This document shows positions 48,101-58,986 of a DNA stretch of 64,000 nucleotides, in pieces. Numbering within the stretch: the stretch's first letter is position 1; every line of letters starts with the position of its first letter. Source of the stretch: Brachynemurus nebulosus (taxonomy: Eukaryota; Arthropoda; Insecta; Neuroptera; Myrmeleontidae); assembly GCA_035578155.1 (NCBI GenBank), contig JAPWDM010000001.1, positions 167,001,498-167,065,497 on the forward strand, in the 5' to 3' direction. The position numbers were made by a program, and so were the translations under genes. The notes below the pieces were generated by a model. The model searched no databases. It was not told where the DNA came from and worked only from the letters and a program-made list of their open reading frames with translations.

Positions 48101-48309
48101 ATAATGAGCACCTGAATAGATTTTCATAAAATTCAAATAATAATTTTTTTGTTTACATCGATTTGAAGTAACATAAATAATTTTATAGATATTTCCATTT
48201 GCGCAGGGTCGTGGAAAAAAATGGCGGACCTCGGAAATAAACTTCATTTTTTTAAAATTTTTCTCCAAAAATATAAGTGGCGAATAAAAAAAAGTCATTC
48301 TACTTTTCC

Positions 48310-48420
48310 CCGGGGCTCTCTACCAACAGCTACGAACCCTTTCTTCACGCTTGGGCTCTGGGACTGCAATTCCGGCTACCCCGTCCTCTCGTCGCTCTTG
48401 CATTTGCGAAATACTGAACA
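48310..48420 (+). repeat. GC-rich island, relative of 1340-1440
   Basis: CCCCGGGGCTCTCTACC and CCGGCTACCCCGTCCTCTCG contrast with AT-rich flanks and resemble the patch at 1340-1440. Confidence 0.35.
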
Positions 48421-48716
48421 TTAAAATTAATAACAGTCGTAGAACCACTGGTTTGAATGGACGTCATTGACGAATGTAAGATAATACGTTTCTCTACTCG
48501 TATACGTAATTTAATTAATTTTTGAACAAAATTAGTAGATTCTTTAAAAAGCAAAAGACTCAACGTTCAATTAATTAACATGCCAATAAAACTGAGAACC
48601 TTTATAAGATGTAGAATATCGTTACAATTTTAGTTAACCCTTTATATGACCAGCGGTAAATATTCATTAAAAATTAAGACATTTTGCTAGGTATTTAAAT
48701 AAGATACAGTACTGTA

Positions 48717-48800
48717 TGGTATCTTGTATCTGCATCTAAATTCTTTTATTTAAAGGTATCTGTATCCAATATCTAGATACATTTTAAATAAAAAATGTAT
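48717..48800 (+). repeat. Word-repeat island (GTATCTGTATCC type)
   Basis: The head CAGTACTGTATGGTATCTTG is followed by GTATCTGCATCTAAATTC, GTATCTGTATCCAATATC and TAGATACATTTT. It is nearly the same head as 49985 read on the minus strand. Confidence 0.5.
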
Positions 48801-49907
48801 ATACTTAAGCAATGGGGTATCAAAGAAAAACAATGAAAACAAATTTTAATGAAAATTAATAATAAAAGAGCAATTTATTATGTTAATTCATCCTAATTAT
48901 CATTATTTAATTTAAAAAAAATTAATATTTTTCAGCTATAAATTACGTCAGCAGAAACGGGTAGTGTCGTTGCTTTCTCTTATATTTTAACACTGTCACC
49001 ACTAGGGTCGCTACGTGAATTCCGGTTAGCAAACATAACTATGGAAATTAATTTGAATTTAATTAATTTTTTTTAAAAATCAGCAATTTTTTTCCTAGTT
49101 ATAAGAAAAATAAACAGTTTTTTTTCTTAGTTACATGACACCTATCTAGAGAATGTAACGTAATTGAAGCTAATGTACGTTTTCGCGCAAATTTTCAAAT
49201 CAAATATTAAATTGATTTTTTTTAACGATTTTCGGCATTATTTTTAAAAATTAAAATTATATACATGCATAATACATAAATATGCCTATTTTAAAATAGT
49301 TTCCCAAAATTAGTCAAATTCCCCATTGTACATAGATACAGATACAAGATACATTTTACTCATAAACAATTTTGTATTTACTAATCTATATTTATATAAT
49401 AAAATAAGGAAAAATTTTGTGAAAAGCATACACAGCCAAGATTATCTATAACGGATCTGTACAAGTGAAGGAAGCGAATGATCCCAGGAGTAGCCTAACA
49501 TAGTTTGTTAAATTCAGTTTTGTTCTCAAATTGCGGGTCCTCAAACTTTATTATTATTATTATTATTATTATCTTTTTCTTTTTTTTAGAAATTAAGCGT
49601 AAAAGGAAATTGTTTATTAATTTCTGCAGAAGCGGATAAACAAATATGTAATATAAGTGTACTCTTATTTTCAAATGGAAAAAAGCTGTCTTTTCAGTTG
49701 GCTGAGACAATAATACTTTCGAATACATTTTTAGATATAAAACTTTATTTGTGGAATTCAAATTAATCACTTGAAATTGTCAAATGGGTCACTAGTTTAC
49801 AATATAATAAATTGTAATCGTTTTGCAGAAGTGAATTTTCATAAACCACGTAGCGCCGTTAAAATCATTTTGTGATGCCCCCACCAGGGCCGGATTTGCC
49901 TTTTGAG
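48801..49907. other. AT-rich stretch, no gene seen
   Basis: Contains a small GATACAGATACAAGATAC patch at 49334-49352 and an (ATT)n run near 49549-49572. No supported coding. Confidence 0.4.
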
Positions 49908-49990
49908 TATCTATATCTGTATCTAGATACAAATTTAGATACATTTATATCTATATCTAGATACATTTTATACAGTATCCATACAGCACT
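49908..49990 (-). repeat. Word-repeat island (TATCTAGATACA type)
   Basis: Minus-strand head CAGTGCTGTATGGATACTG, followed by ATGTATCTAGATATAGATAT and similar words. Confidence 0.5.
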
Positions 49991-50285
49991 GATTAGATGT
50001 TAATAACTTGCTAAAGATGGAAATTTCACACCCAAATTTCTTTAATACAATCGATACCTCTAATTCGGATCACTTTAGTATGGTTTGCTTTGAAAAAAAG
50101 AGAATTTTTTAGTTTAGTGACGTCATCAATTAACTAAAATTTCCCATTGCCCTAAAAACCGCTAATAAAATAACAGAATAATAAATCTGAAAGAGAATTA
50201 TTGATTTTCGAAGTCATTCGTAATGCTAACTTAAGTACATTTGTTATAAACTGGCAATGTTAAATAGTACCTACCTATATTACGT

Positions 50286-50395
50286 GATTGAGGTTGTAAG
50301 TTGCATATTACACACGAGCGAAAAAGTTGCGCAAGAGCCGCGTAGCGGCGATTGCTTAATTGCGCGAGTGTGTAATATGCAACTTACAACCGAGT
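50286..50395. repeat. Hairpin with GTTGCATATTACAC arms
   Basis: TTGTAAGTTGCATATTACAC and, inverted, the same 20 bases, enclosing GAGCGAAAAAGTTGCGCAAG and GAGCCGCGTAGCGGCGA. It is GC-richer than its flanks. Confidence 0.65.
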
Positions 50396-50602
50396 TACGT
50401 ACTATACTTTATCTACGACTAACACGAAATTCACAATAAACGACAAAAATTTGGTACAAATCTACAAATAACAATACATTAAAATTATGTAGTATTTGAA
50501 ATTTATTAAAAACAAACGTAAACATTCAGTTGCTAGGTAAAATTTTTGTACAGATTCTAACATAATAAATTATGTATCATGTATATCACTGTCTAATACA
50601 GC

Positions 50603-50962
50603 GCTTTCATTATATATCGAGACCCACGTGACCAAATATAATTTCCGCCATATTTGTGTGTATGGTAATTATTAAAAAAAAAATACCCTATATGCGGTAT
50701 TATTTAAAAATCTGTTATATAACAATACTATTTTATATAATAAGAACTTAATTTAAGATTATTTATGAAATTTATTGTATTCTTCAACTAAATTTTTAAT
50801 GTAATATACGAATCACTGAAGTATACGAATGATTTCGGTTATTTATTTTTAGTGTTTTCAGCTAGCAACTAACTCCACTACAGTGCTACCAACATACAGT
50901 AAACAAATTACCAAGCGCCCTAAAAAAATTTGATCACGTGGGTATCGATATATAATGAAAGC
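50603..50962. mobile_element. 360-bp MITE with 35-bp TIR
   Basis: GCTTTCATTATATATCGAGA and, inverted, GCTTTCATTATATATCGATA, both continuing CCCACGTGAYCAAAT. No clear target duplication. The TIR carries a CACGTG E-box. Confidence 0.7.
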
Positions 50963-51199
50963 CCAGTATATAATAATTATAAGAATTAATAAAAGTGTAG
51001 TAAGCGTTGTTATTTTTAGCACACATACGTGTAAAGGGCCGTTTTTTGTACAGCTGGAGATGTGGCTGTATGTAAAACGTAGCTTACTTAGATATTATTT
51101 TGTACAATAAACAAGCAATTTCATGGTAGTCGTAGATAAAAAATATTAGGAAACTTTAAAAAAAAGATCCCTTCCTAATTCGAGAGCTGGATTCCCCCT

Positions 51200-51560
51200 G
51201 TCTTAACCACTTTGAATATCACTATTAATTTCTTTTTAACTCATTGTATTCGCCACAAAATACAGAAAGTACATTCCTATCTCTACACTAGCGAAACCAG
51301 CGTCACCACCAATCCCCACCTACATGTTATGTATATACACACTGTTTGTGCTTGTATATGTGTGATATGTGCATGTGTATGCGTCGTCGCTCATACAGCG
51401 CGCACACAGACACATACACCCACACTCAGAACGGATCACACGTCCACTGTGACAATAATCATGCAACAATCATCAATAATTGATGCGCACCCGCTCATCG
51501 CCTCCGAACAAGTGATCAGCTAAGCTGTGACAGAGCACAGTTTGGCCCAGTACGAACTAC
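51200..51560. other. GC-richer low-repeat island, nature unknown
   Basis: Compared with its surroundings this stretch is complex and GC-richer (ACTAGCGAAACCAGCGTCAC, GCGTCGTCGCTCATACAGCG, GATGCGCACCCGCTCATCGC), with a CACACAGACACATACACC run. An ATG frame of 103 codons (51212-51523) is open, but its composition is repeat-like and no domain is visible. It may be a host exon or regulatory region. Confidence 0.3.
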
Positions 51561-51825
51561 ACAATCTTGTCTTAGACTTAATCTATATAGGTATATCTGT
51601 AGTATTCGCTATAAAGGTTTTACTGTTTCAGTCTCTAGGAAAAGTTGCCTTGTAAAGAGTTAAAGCCATGTATGTGATATCGTATCAATAGATGTGTACG
51701 TGTAAGCTATAAACATTATAAGTAGCACTTCAAACCAATAGAATTATCTAATACTTAATTGAATTAAACGTAAAATCAATATAAACTTTCATCACAAAAT
51801 TGATATCCGCCATACACATAAGTAG

Positions 51826-52010
51826 GGATCGGATATTTATGCCCTAAAAAACTTTGTTAGTAAAAATGCACTATAAATGTATGTAGTAAAATATGCACTT
51901 AAAATTTTTGCAATATATAATATTGAATTTTATACTTTATTTAAATACTAAATGACAAAGTAATTTATTTTTAGACGAAAGAATTTTTGCATAATTCCAC
52001 CCCCCTCCTA
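51826..52010 (+). repeat. Word-repeat island (AAAATATGCACT type)
   Basis: The head TAGGGATCGGATATTTATGC is followed by AAAAATGCACTATAAATG and AAAATATGCACTTAAAA words. Confidence 0.4.
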
Positions 52011-52197
52011 CTCGCGACCCATTTTATTCAACTTTTAGTATGTTAATTTTTTTTATCAAAATCAAAGAGATTCGTATTTTTTTATCTGTAGACTCGAGGA
52101 TTTAAGAGACGTTTTACCATCCAAAGTTTGTGGTAAAATTAAAATTTTTTTAAATATTTCGAAATCGGTAAGAGATAGAAAAATACCTACTTATAAT

Positions 52198-52769
52198 TAG
52201 GGTTTCCGATCTCGATTCGATTTTATCGAAAATCGATTTTTGGAGGGTCAATCTTCGATTTTTTGAATCGATTCTTTGGAGATCAAATCGATACAGAGAT
52301 CGTGAAAAATTTACGGGATCGGAGATCGATCTTTTTCAAATTTAAATTAGAATATTTTTTGTAAAAATATGATTTTTTAAAGTTATTGTAGAATATATTT
52401 TAACTATTTATGTGGTCAAATAATTTTACCACTTTTATGATTCATTTATAGAAAATTGAATCAAATTTTTGATTCGTGTGACATTTTTAGCGCAAACTGG
52501 AAACCACTTGATTTATATTTTATTTATATTAAATTGAGTAATTCAACTTCAAAGGAAATTGAAATTTTTTTGAAACTGATTTGTGATTTACTAATAAAAA
52601 AACTTAATTAAAACTTTTATATTTCTTTTATTTTCTGTAATTACAAAAATTGAATCGATTTTTGTCAGATCGATCTTTTCTAAGCCGATTTTCTCCTGCA
52701 TCGATCTTTTGTGAGACGATTCGAATCGATCCACAAGATCGATTTTTTGACCAGAGATCGGAAACCCTA
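52198..52769. mobile_element. hAT-like word-repeat element (AATCGAT type)
   Basis: Ends TAGGGTTTCCGATCTCG and, inverted, TAGGGTTTCCGATCTCTGG are flanked by CTTATAAT (52190-52197) and CTTATTAT (52770-52777), a 7/8 match to an 8-bp target duplication. Both subterminal regions consist of degenerate GATCGATTTT/AATCGAT words, while the centre is ordinary AT-rich DNA. TAGGG ends plus an 8-bp duplication fit hAT. No transposase. Confidence 0.7.
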
Positions 52770-52777
52770 CTTATTAT

Positions 52778-52930
52778 AATAGTTCATAAATTATTTATTT
52801 CAACGACATGTCTTATGATACAATTGTTGTATTTATCTGTTTTTTAATTTTTATAATGAAAATATGCTTTGATAAAAAGATTCTACGAATTAATAAATAT
52901 TTCTATTAAGAAATTTTTCCAAATCCAATT
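52778..52930 (+). mobile_element. piggyBac-type fragment F
   Basis: TAGTTCATAAATTATTTATT to TTTTTCCAAATCCAATTTTT matches internal positions of copies A and B (about 41525-41680). Both TTAA ends are missing. It begins where the hAT-like target duplication ends and stops at the hairpin at 52933. Confidence 0.65.
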
Positions 52931-52932
52931 TT

Positions 52933-52967
52933 TATGTTCCGAACTACCTTCGTGTAAGTTCGGAACA
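52933..52967. repeat. Hairpin at the truncated piggyBac edge
   Basis: ATGTTCCGAACT and AGTTCGGAACAT are inverted copies around a loop of about 10 bases, directly after the piggyBac fragment. Confidence 0.65.
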
Positions 52968-53100
52968 TTATAAGATTGGTGAGTAACCGAAAATTTGAGA
53001 GAAGTGATAAATCAGAGAACAAATGGTAAATAATAATAGAGTTTTACATTCATATATTGAATATACGCAAGAGGACTATGTATTGTATGTATTTCATGTA

Positions 53101-53700
53101 CCTGTGAATTCTATGGTTTGGTGGCCAATGCACAATCAAGTTTACTTGATTGTACACAAAATTGCAATAAAAAAAAATTTCTCTTTCTATTTCTATTTTA
53201 TAGAAGCGTGTATATATTTATCTCTTTCTTTCGCTGTTTTTTCTTAAAATTATTAATAATGGAACAGATTCTAAAAATTGTTATCTTTGTCTAATAACTT
53301 ATTTTAATACACAGAGAGCCATCTTTACGTATTTGTGATAATTACATACTTGCCGACCAGTCCACATAATTCATAGAAAAAATTATATACATATAGAATC
53401 CTATCAAAAATAGGGCCATATTGCTCATCATTGTATTTCTCCCCAACTGTAAGATGGCTCTCAGTGTCCGTTTTTTCGCTTATTTTATACCTATTCGTTT
53501 CGTCATAGTTCGTCCGTTTCCGTTCGTCGTCAAGTGTTACAAGTGTTAAAATATACTAATTACATATATATTGGGATAATACCAGTTTTAATATTTTTTT
53601 CTCATTATTATTAATTGTAATTTTCTTTTAAAACATGTTTTTGTTGTAAAAAAACTGAATAATATTTGGGAAATTCCAGTATTTGGATAAGGGTTAATAT
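53101..53700. other. AT-rich stretch, no gene seen
   Basis: Only a diverged copy of the 13899 tandem-repeat unit just before it (53037-53085) and a ACTTGATTGTACACAAAATT-like phrase are notable. Confidence 0.35.
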
Positions 53701-53710
53701 AAAATATATA

Positions 53711-54307
53711 AGGTAACTGCGGGTAATAAGGCCTAGCTAAGGGAGATCTTAAATAAAATGAAAAATACTGCAGATAATCAACTTTTTTATTAATAAATAA
53801 ACTCCAAAAGTGTCAATCAACCAACAAAAAAATATAAATTAGGAATTAAAATATTGGATTAGAAAATATGTAACATTTTTGAAAACTCTGTTCTTAAGCT
53901 TATGTGTAATTTTGATAGCCCTTATTTGCCGCCGATACCCAAGTAAATAAAAAAAAAAAATTAATTATTTTGACAGATGTAAAATTATTTAATGCACTGA
54001 ATTAACAAAAAGAAGAACTGAAGAACAAAATTAGGTGAACAGAAAAATAATTAGCAGCATTAATATTATAATTACTTGAGATAATTTTCGTTGATATTTT
54101 ATTATTCGAGCTCGAAAATCTCACTTTATGATATATAGCTCGTTACTGGAGACAATACGCGGGATGGCGGCAAGTGGAACATATGTTGCAACTTATTGGT
54201 GTCTGAGGCTTGCATGCGTCAAACATTGGTACGCCTGTACGAATGTTTGAACGAGTTATGAATTTTAGGCCTTATTACACGACAGGCCTTATTACCCGCA
54301 GTTACCT
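53711..54307. mobile_element. pogo-like MITE, 597 bp
   Basis: Ends AGGTAACTGCGGGTAATAAG (continuing GCCT) are perfect inverted copies, flanked by TA at 53709-53710 and 54308-54309. GGCCTTATTAC is repeated just inside the right end (54269 and 54285). The AGGTAA start and TA target site match the pogo element 380 bp downstream, suggesting a related transposase. Confidence 0.85.
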
Positions 54308-55366
54308 TAACTGAGGTTACAGTTATATAGGTTTCTTTACAAGTGCATTATATAAATAATTCAATATATGTAATTCAAATTTTTTTCTTTTTTGTGAAAA
54401 GGTTGTATTTTATTTAGATACAAAAAAAAAAAAAAAATTAAAATTTTTTCAAAATTTTCTGTTTTATGAGACCGCATGTGAAAATAAGTATATCTCTTTT
54501 GAAATAGAGTGTACAATATACATACAAATATAAAGTATCTAGGACCATAAAACAAACCTTTTTCAAAAAAAAAAAAGATTATTTTCAAAAAAGGTCGGAA
54601 ATAGCAATAAACTTTACATTCCCCCATTTTGAAGTCAGTTCACCCAATATTTTTCCTAATAAATAAATCTTATTCCTAAAGTAAGGTAAGTGTACCAGTA
54701 GCCGTCGCTGTACCAATACTCGTCATTTCTTACATTTTTATTAAAAATTAAGAATACTGTCTGTACCTATACGATATGTCGCACGCTATAGTAAAATACG
54801 ACACTCCCTCTATTTAAACTAATATTTTGCGTAGTGCAGTGGTTGTGACAAGTATTTCAAATTTTACTTAAAAAATACGAAACTGCTGAAAAACGAATTC
54901 ATCTAAATTTTGCTAGTGTTTTTGCTAAGGTATAGGTGACTTTTTATTTGGACCCTTTCTTCGTATTTTTATGAAATTTTAGCAGTATTATAATTTTATT
55001 AGAAAATGTATAGGTTAAGTTTACATACAAAACATAAATTTTAGCAATAATACCGTTATTTATTTAATATTTTAAAGTGACGGTTATTGGTACATCGAAA
55101 ATTGCGTTTTTCCTATTTCCGACAGGGCTGACGACAATTGGAGCAATGTAAAGTGTTAATAAAATAAATATTTTTATGGTTTCTTCTAAATTTAACGTTA
55201 GTTTAATATATCTGTTCTATTCAAAATAATACTAGAATATTTGTTACCAATAACCGTCACCGATTATTGGAAATGTATAAATAAAAATAACGAATAAATT
55301 AGATGACGGATATTGGTGCAGCTTACTGACGATTATTGGTGCTTTGTATTTTTTAAAGGTAAAAAA

Positions 55367-56677
55367 ATGAAATATTCTATAGAAGACCTCAAAAACGCAG
55401 TAGAAGAAGTAGAAAGTGGAAAATCAATCGCATCAGTAGCAAAAAGATATGGAATACCCAGAACGACATTATCAGATAAATGTAAAAGAAAATATCCTTT
55501 AGCTTGTAGAAAGGGTCCGTCAACCTTTCTAACGTCAAAAGAGGAAGAAACGCTTGTTAAATGGGTAATTCATTTAGGAAAAATTGGGTTTCCTGTATCC
55601 AAGGATCAGTTACTGGACAGCGTACAGTTGTTGATTAAAAATTCCGGAAGAGAAACACCTTTCGAATCTGGTAGACCTGGTCGAAAATGGTACGATTGTT
55701 TCTTAAAAAGACATCCATTAATATCCCAACGTATTTCACAGAATTTAACACAGTCAAGGGCACTTGTTACTGAAAAACATATAAAAAGTTGGTTTGAAGA
55801 AATTAACGACTTTTTAAAACAACAAAATCTTCTTGATGTATTTAAACATCCTGAGAGAATTTTTAATTGCGATGAGACCGCTCTATTTTTAAGTCCCAAC
55901 AGTAATAGAGTTGTTGTGAAAAAAGGACAAAAAATAGTACACAATATTATCACTACCAGTGAAAAAGAGTGCATCACAACGCTTTTTATGGGAAACGCTG
56001 CTGGAAAACTAATTCCACCTATGGTTGTTTTAAATTTGAAGCGAGTGCCTTCTGCTTTTATGGCTACTCTGCCAGAAGGATGGGCTTTAGGAAGGTCAGA
56101 AAACGGTTGGATGACTGGAGAAACCTTTTTCGAATATATGGCAAACATTTTTTATCCATATTTAATAAAAAATAATTTTGAGTTTCCAATTATTGTATTT
56201 CTTGACGGCCATAGCTCTCACTTAACTCTGCCACTAAGTGAATTCTGTACTGAAAAAAATATTATTTTAATTGCGTTATATCCGAATTCAACACACATTT
56301 TGCAACCGTTCGATGTTGCTTTTTTTCATCCGTTAAAGGCGAGCTGGAAAAAGGAAGTATACAAATGGCGTTTGGAAAATTCAGGGAATAAAATACACAG
56401 AAATAATTTTTGTCCGTTATTAAAAAAGGTTATTGATAAGATGGATAGTCAGTCTATTCTTAAAAATGGATTTCGACGATGCGGACTTTTTCCATTTGAC
56501 ATGAAGGCTATAGATTACTTTAAAATTGCACAAGAGAACAAAAAATTTCGGATGGATCAGTATGAAATGAAGAGCCATTTAAAATTTATTGAAAAAAATA
56601 TTCCACCTGAAAAACTTGCTGCTTTTAGAAATAATGGTGATGTATGGACTGGGCAGGTGGAAGATACAAGTAACTGA
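55367..56677 (+). CDS. pogo/Tigger-like DDE transposase
   Basis: DNA-binding and cutting enzyme of the Tigger/pogo branch of Tc1/mariner. The frame opens at 55313 (454 codons), but the start at 55367 (MKYSIEDLKNAV) is preferred because the first 18 codons lie in a subterminal repeat. Numbering from 55313: a pipsqueak-type HTH at about 22-57 (IASVAKRYGIPRTTLSDKCK), a CENP-B-type HTH at about 68-135 (GRPGRKWYDCFLKRHP), then the DDE domain with D187 (FNCDETAL), D298 (VFLDGHSSHL) and D334 (LQPFDVAFFHPLK). Spacing D298-D334 is 35 residues. All three catalytic acids are present. The stop at 56675 truncates the protein before its linker and PHD finger, which continue in other frames. Confidence 0.88.
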   Translation: MKYSIEDLKNAVEEVESGKSIASVAKRYGIPRTTLSDKCKRKYPLACRKGPSTFLTSKEEETLVKWVIHLGKIGFPVSKDQLLDSVQLLIKNSGRETPFESGRPGRKWYDCFLKRHPLISQRISQNLTQSRALVTEKHIKSWFEEINDFLKQQNLLDVFKHPERIFNCDETALFLSPNSNRVVVKKGQKIVHNIITTSEKECITTLFMGNAAGKLIPPMVVLNLKRVPSAFMATLPEGWALGRSENGWMTGETFFEYMANIFYPYLIKNNFEFPIIVFLDGHSSHLTLPLSEFCTEKNIILIALYPNSTHILQPFDVAFFHPLKASWKKEVYKWRLENSGNKIHRNNFCPLLKKVIDKMDSQSILKNGFRRCGLFPFDMKAIDYFKIAQENKKFRMDQYEMKSHLKFIEKNIPPEKLAAFRNNGDVWTGQVEDTSN

Positions 56678-57413
56678 TAATAATAATAGTAAGGAATTAA
56701 AGCAGAATATTACTGATTTAGACGAAAATCTTGTTGATTTGGAGGGGCATATTAGTGATGAAATTTTTGAAAATGTTTTACAAGGCAAGGACTCAGTTAT
56801 GATGGAAGTGGATGAAAACGGAGGATTAGTAATGCTAAAGGATGTTGAAATCGTCACAGAAGTTCTTCAACCAGAGGAATCTAATATTTCTACACTACCT
56901 TATATTTGTAGTACGCCAATTAGCCGAGACAGTATTAAAATTAGTAAAATTGAGCAAAATCTCAAAGAAAACACAACTGAAGAGAATTTAAGTATAAATG
57001 AACTTAGTCTTATTTCCGCTTTTGACAATATTCCATCTGTTTCGTATGATGAGAACCAGTTAGAAGAGATAATGACTAACGATTTACTTACTAATGTAGA
57101 AACTTTACGCGACAGTAATGAAAAAATAGATGAGAAGACTCCTTCATCAGTTCTAACTGATATTAGCAACACTAGTAACAGCGTTCCTTCTCCTTTTAAG
57201 AATATACTTTTTTGGCCGAAATCAAAAGAAAATCTTGAAAATAAAAAGAAAAAGCAAAAATTACCGTCAATAATAAGTCATAATGACTGGAAAAAATACA
57301 TGAAAAGAAAGGAGGAACTAAAAAAGGAAAAACAACTTGCAATTGAAAATAGAAAACGCGAAAGGGAAGATCAGCCTACAATCAGCCCAAAAAAAGAAGA
57401 AGATTCCGAATGA
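56650..57413 (+). pseudogene. Transposase linker region, shifted frame
   Basis: Continues the transposase in the next frame (open 56589-57413; coding sense begins near 56650). It holds an acidic Ser/Asn-rich stretch, then the conserved SPFKNILFWP motif and a Lys/Glu-rich coiled segment (KKYMKRKEELKKEKQLAIEN), as in insect Tigger proteins with C-terminal PHD fingers. The long open frame with no stops implies a single recent indel near 56655-56690. Programmed frameshifting is possible but no evidence favours it. Confidence 0.7.
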
Positions 57414-57585
57414 AAAGAAGAAAGCTACGAAATCTAAAGCTACCAATGAGACTTGGTATTGCACTGTGTGTGAAGAAGAACGAGAAGAAAACATGATTCA
57501 GTGTATTAAATGTAAATTATGGTTACATGAAAAATGTGTTTCAGTTACTCCTAATTTCATTTGTAGCAATTGTACAAGTCAATAG
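57390..57585 (+). pseudogene. PHD finger of the transposase, third frame
   Basis: After an A-rich slip site near 57393-57400 the frame changes again. The segment WYCTVCEEEREENMIQC, then KLWLHEKCV and FICSNC, gives C-x2-C, C-x2-C, H-x2-C and C-x2-C, a complete C4HC3 PHD finger ending at the stop 57583-57585. PHD fingers commonly bind histone H3 tails; here it could direct insertion to particular chromatin, which is inference. Confidence 0.8.
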
Positions 57586-58004
57586 ATTTTTTAAAATCAT
57601 GCTTATTTTCTTATTATTGCTAACAACTCGTCATATAATGTTTTTTGCGAGGATGACGAATATTGGTACAAATTGGAAACGGGTATTGGTACATTGCAAA
57701 TTTGAAACTGACGGGTATTGGTACAAATACACTTTTCATTAATTTTTATTAATTATTTTATCCTTGCTTTGATAATTAGTGAATTTTAATGAATTTATGT
57801 CAAAGATTAATTAACAAGCAACATCCTAAAATCTTACTTAGTAGGTTTTTTTTATAACTAAGGAAAAATACGAACTTCCAAAATTTATTTTTAGCTTAAC
57901 ATGACGACTATTGGTACAATTACCTTATAACCTATTTTTTGATTTCAGAACGATCGTGTTCGTATGTGTCACATCGTGAACGTATGTGTCCGGACTGTTA
58001 TATT

Positions 58005-58915
58005 TTAACCCTAGAATCATACGTTGGTCTACGAGAAACGTTAATCATACATCGACATCGTTTTGACGGATGGACTTTTTACGGAGAGTTTTAGAGTTTA
58101 TTTGCAAAAAACATTTTTTTTTGACATAACAATACTACAAAAGGGAACAAAATATTTAAAAAAATTGGATTTGGAAAAATTTCTTAATGTAAATATTTAT
58201 TAATTTTTTTAATCTTTTTATCAAAGCATATTTTCATTATAAAAATTAAAAAATAGATAAATACATCAATTGTAATAATTAATTTATGAACTATTATGAG
58301 TCAGTGGACATGTGTGACTTTACAGAATGTGAAATTTCTCAGTCATAAATATTCCTATAGATATGTAGTTATTTCCCCATTAGGCACATTTGTAATTTTT
58401 CTAAAATTTGTTAGTAATTTTTCGAATAAGATCTCAAAAAATAATAAAAATTAAAATATTTTCCACAAAATAAATTGTTAATCTTTTATTAAGTCATTCG
58501 AAATACATTCTGTAGTTTTCGATTCAATATATTAAAACTTCAGTATTATGTCGTCTCTATAAGTCAAACAGCTGTAATCATCTTTCACATTATCATAGTC
58601 ATTGAATAAATTAATTATAACATCCATATCTTTAATAAGTTTTAAAAAAATTAGGAAAACTTTTATACGTAGTGTACAAAATCTTCAAAAAAAGCATACG
58701 TTAATCATACATCGACGTCCTTTTGACGGACACTATTTCAATACAAACAGAACGACAATGACTATAAACAAAATAAATATATGTGGTGTGTTATAATAAC
58801 AAATAAGTTAGATAACAGAAATCTTACAGCAAACAAGTAACAACAAGTCGTAGTATTGGAGCAGGTAGAGAAGTTCGTACGTCGTTTTGACGTGTACGTA
58901 TGATTCTAGGGTTAA
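58005..58915 (-). mobile_element. piggyBac-type MITE, copy C (inverted)
   Basis: TTAA at 58005-58008 and 58912-58915. Ends CCCTAGAATCATACGTTG and, inverted, CCCTAGAATCATACGTAC. Full-length and opposite in orientation to A and B. It keeps the 31-codon frame at 58627-58532 on the minus strand. It lies 77 bp from the right end of the pogo element. Confidence 0.88.
58532..58627 (-). other. 31-codon ORF in piggyBac copy C
   Basis: Starts MDVIINLFNDYDNVKDDYSC and ends DDIILKF-stop, matching copy B residue for residue. Confidence 0.45.
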
Positions 58916-58947
58916 GAAGTTTTAGTTATGACCACTGATTGTGAGGA

Positions 58948-58986
58948 ACATTACTTAGTGCGTGTCAAACACGCACTTGACGAATT
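58948..58986 (+). mobile_element. Hairpin terminus, CACGCACTTG family
   Basis: ACATTACTTAGTGCGTGTC with the hairpin AGTGCGTGT-caa-ACACGCACT at 58957-58977, then TGACGAA. Almost identical to 14041-14080. It abuts the truncated piggyBac copy D. Confidence 0.6.

Larger units (their letters stand above)
54684..57925 (+). mobile_element. Near-complete pogo/Tigger transposon, 3.24 kb
   Basis: Left end AGGTAAGTGTACCAGTAGCC and right end, inverted, AGGTAATTGTACCAATAGTC, flanked by TA (54682-54683 and 57926-57927). It encodes, in order, a DD35D transposase, an acidic/basic linker and a PHD finger, all on the plus strand but split by two frameshifts. At least eight copies of a TGACG..TATTGGTAC motif derived from the TIR lie in the 5' and 3' non-coding regions (see findings). 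TIR copies differ at only a few positions, so the element is fairly young. Confidence 0.9.

Noticed and set aside
51212..51523. 103-codon Thr/His/Cys-rich frame
   Set aside because: Driven by CA/TG-repeat composition; kept only as part of a GC-richer island of unknown nature.
55606..56148. 180-codon antisense frame within the transposase
   Set aside because: It is a shadow of the DDE coding strand with no independent domain.
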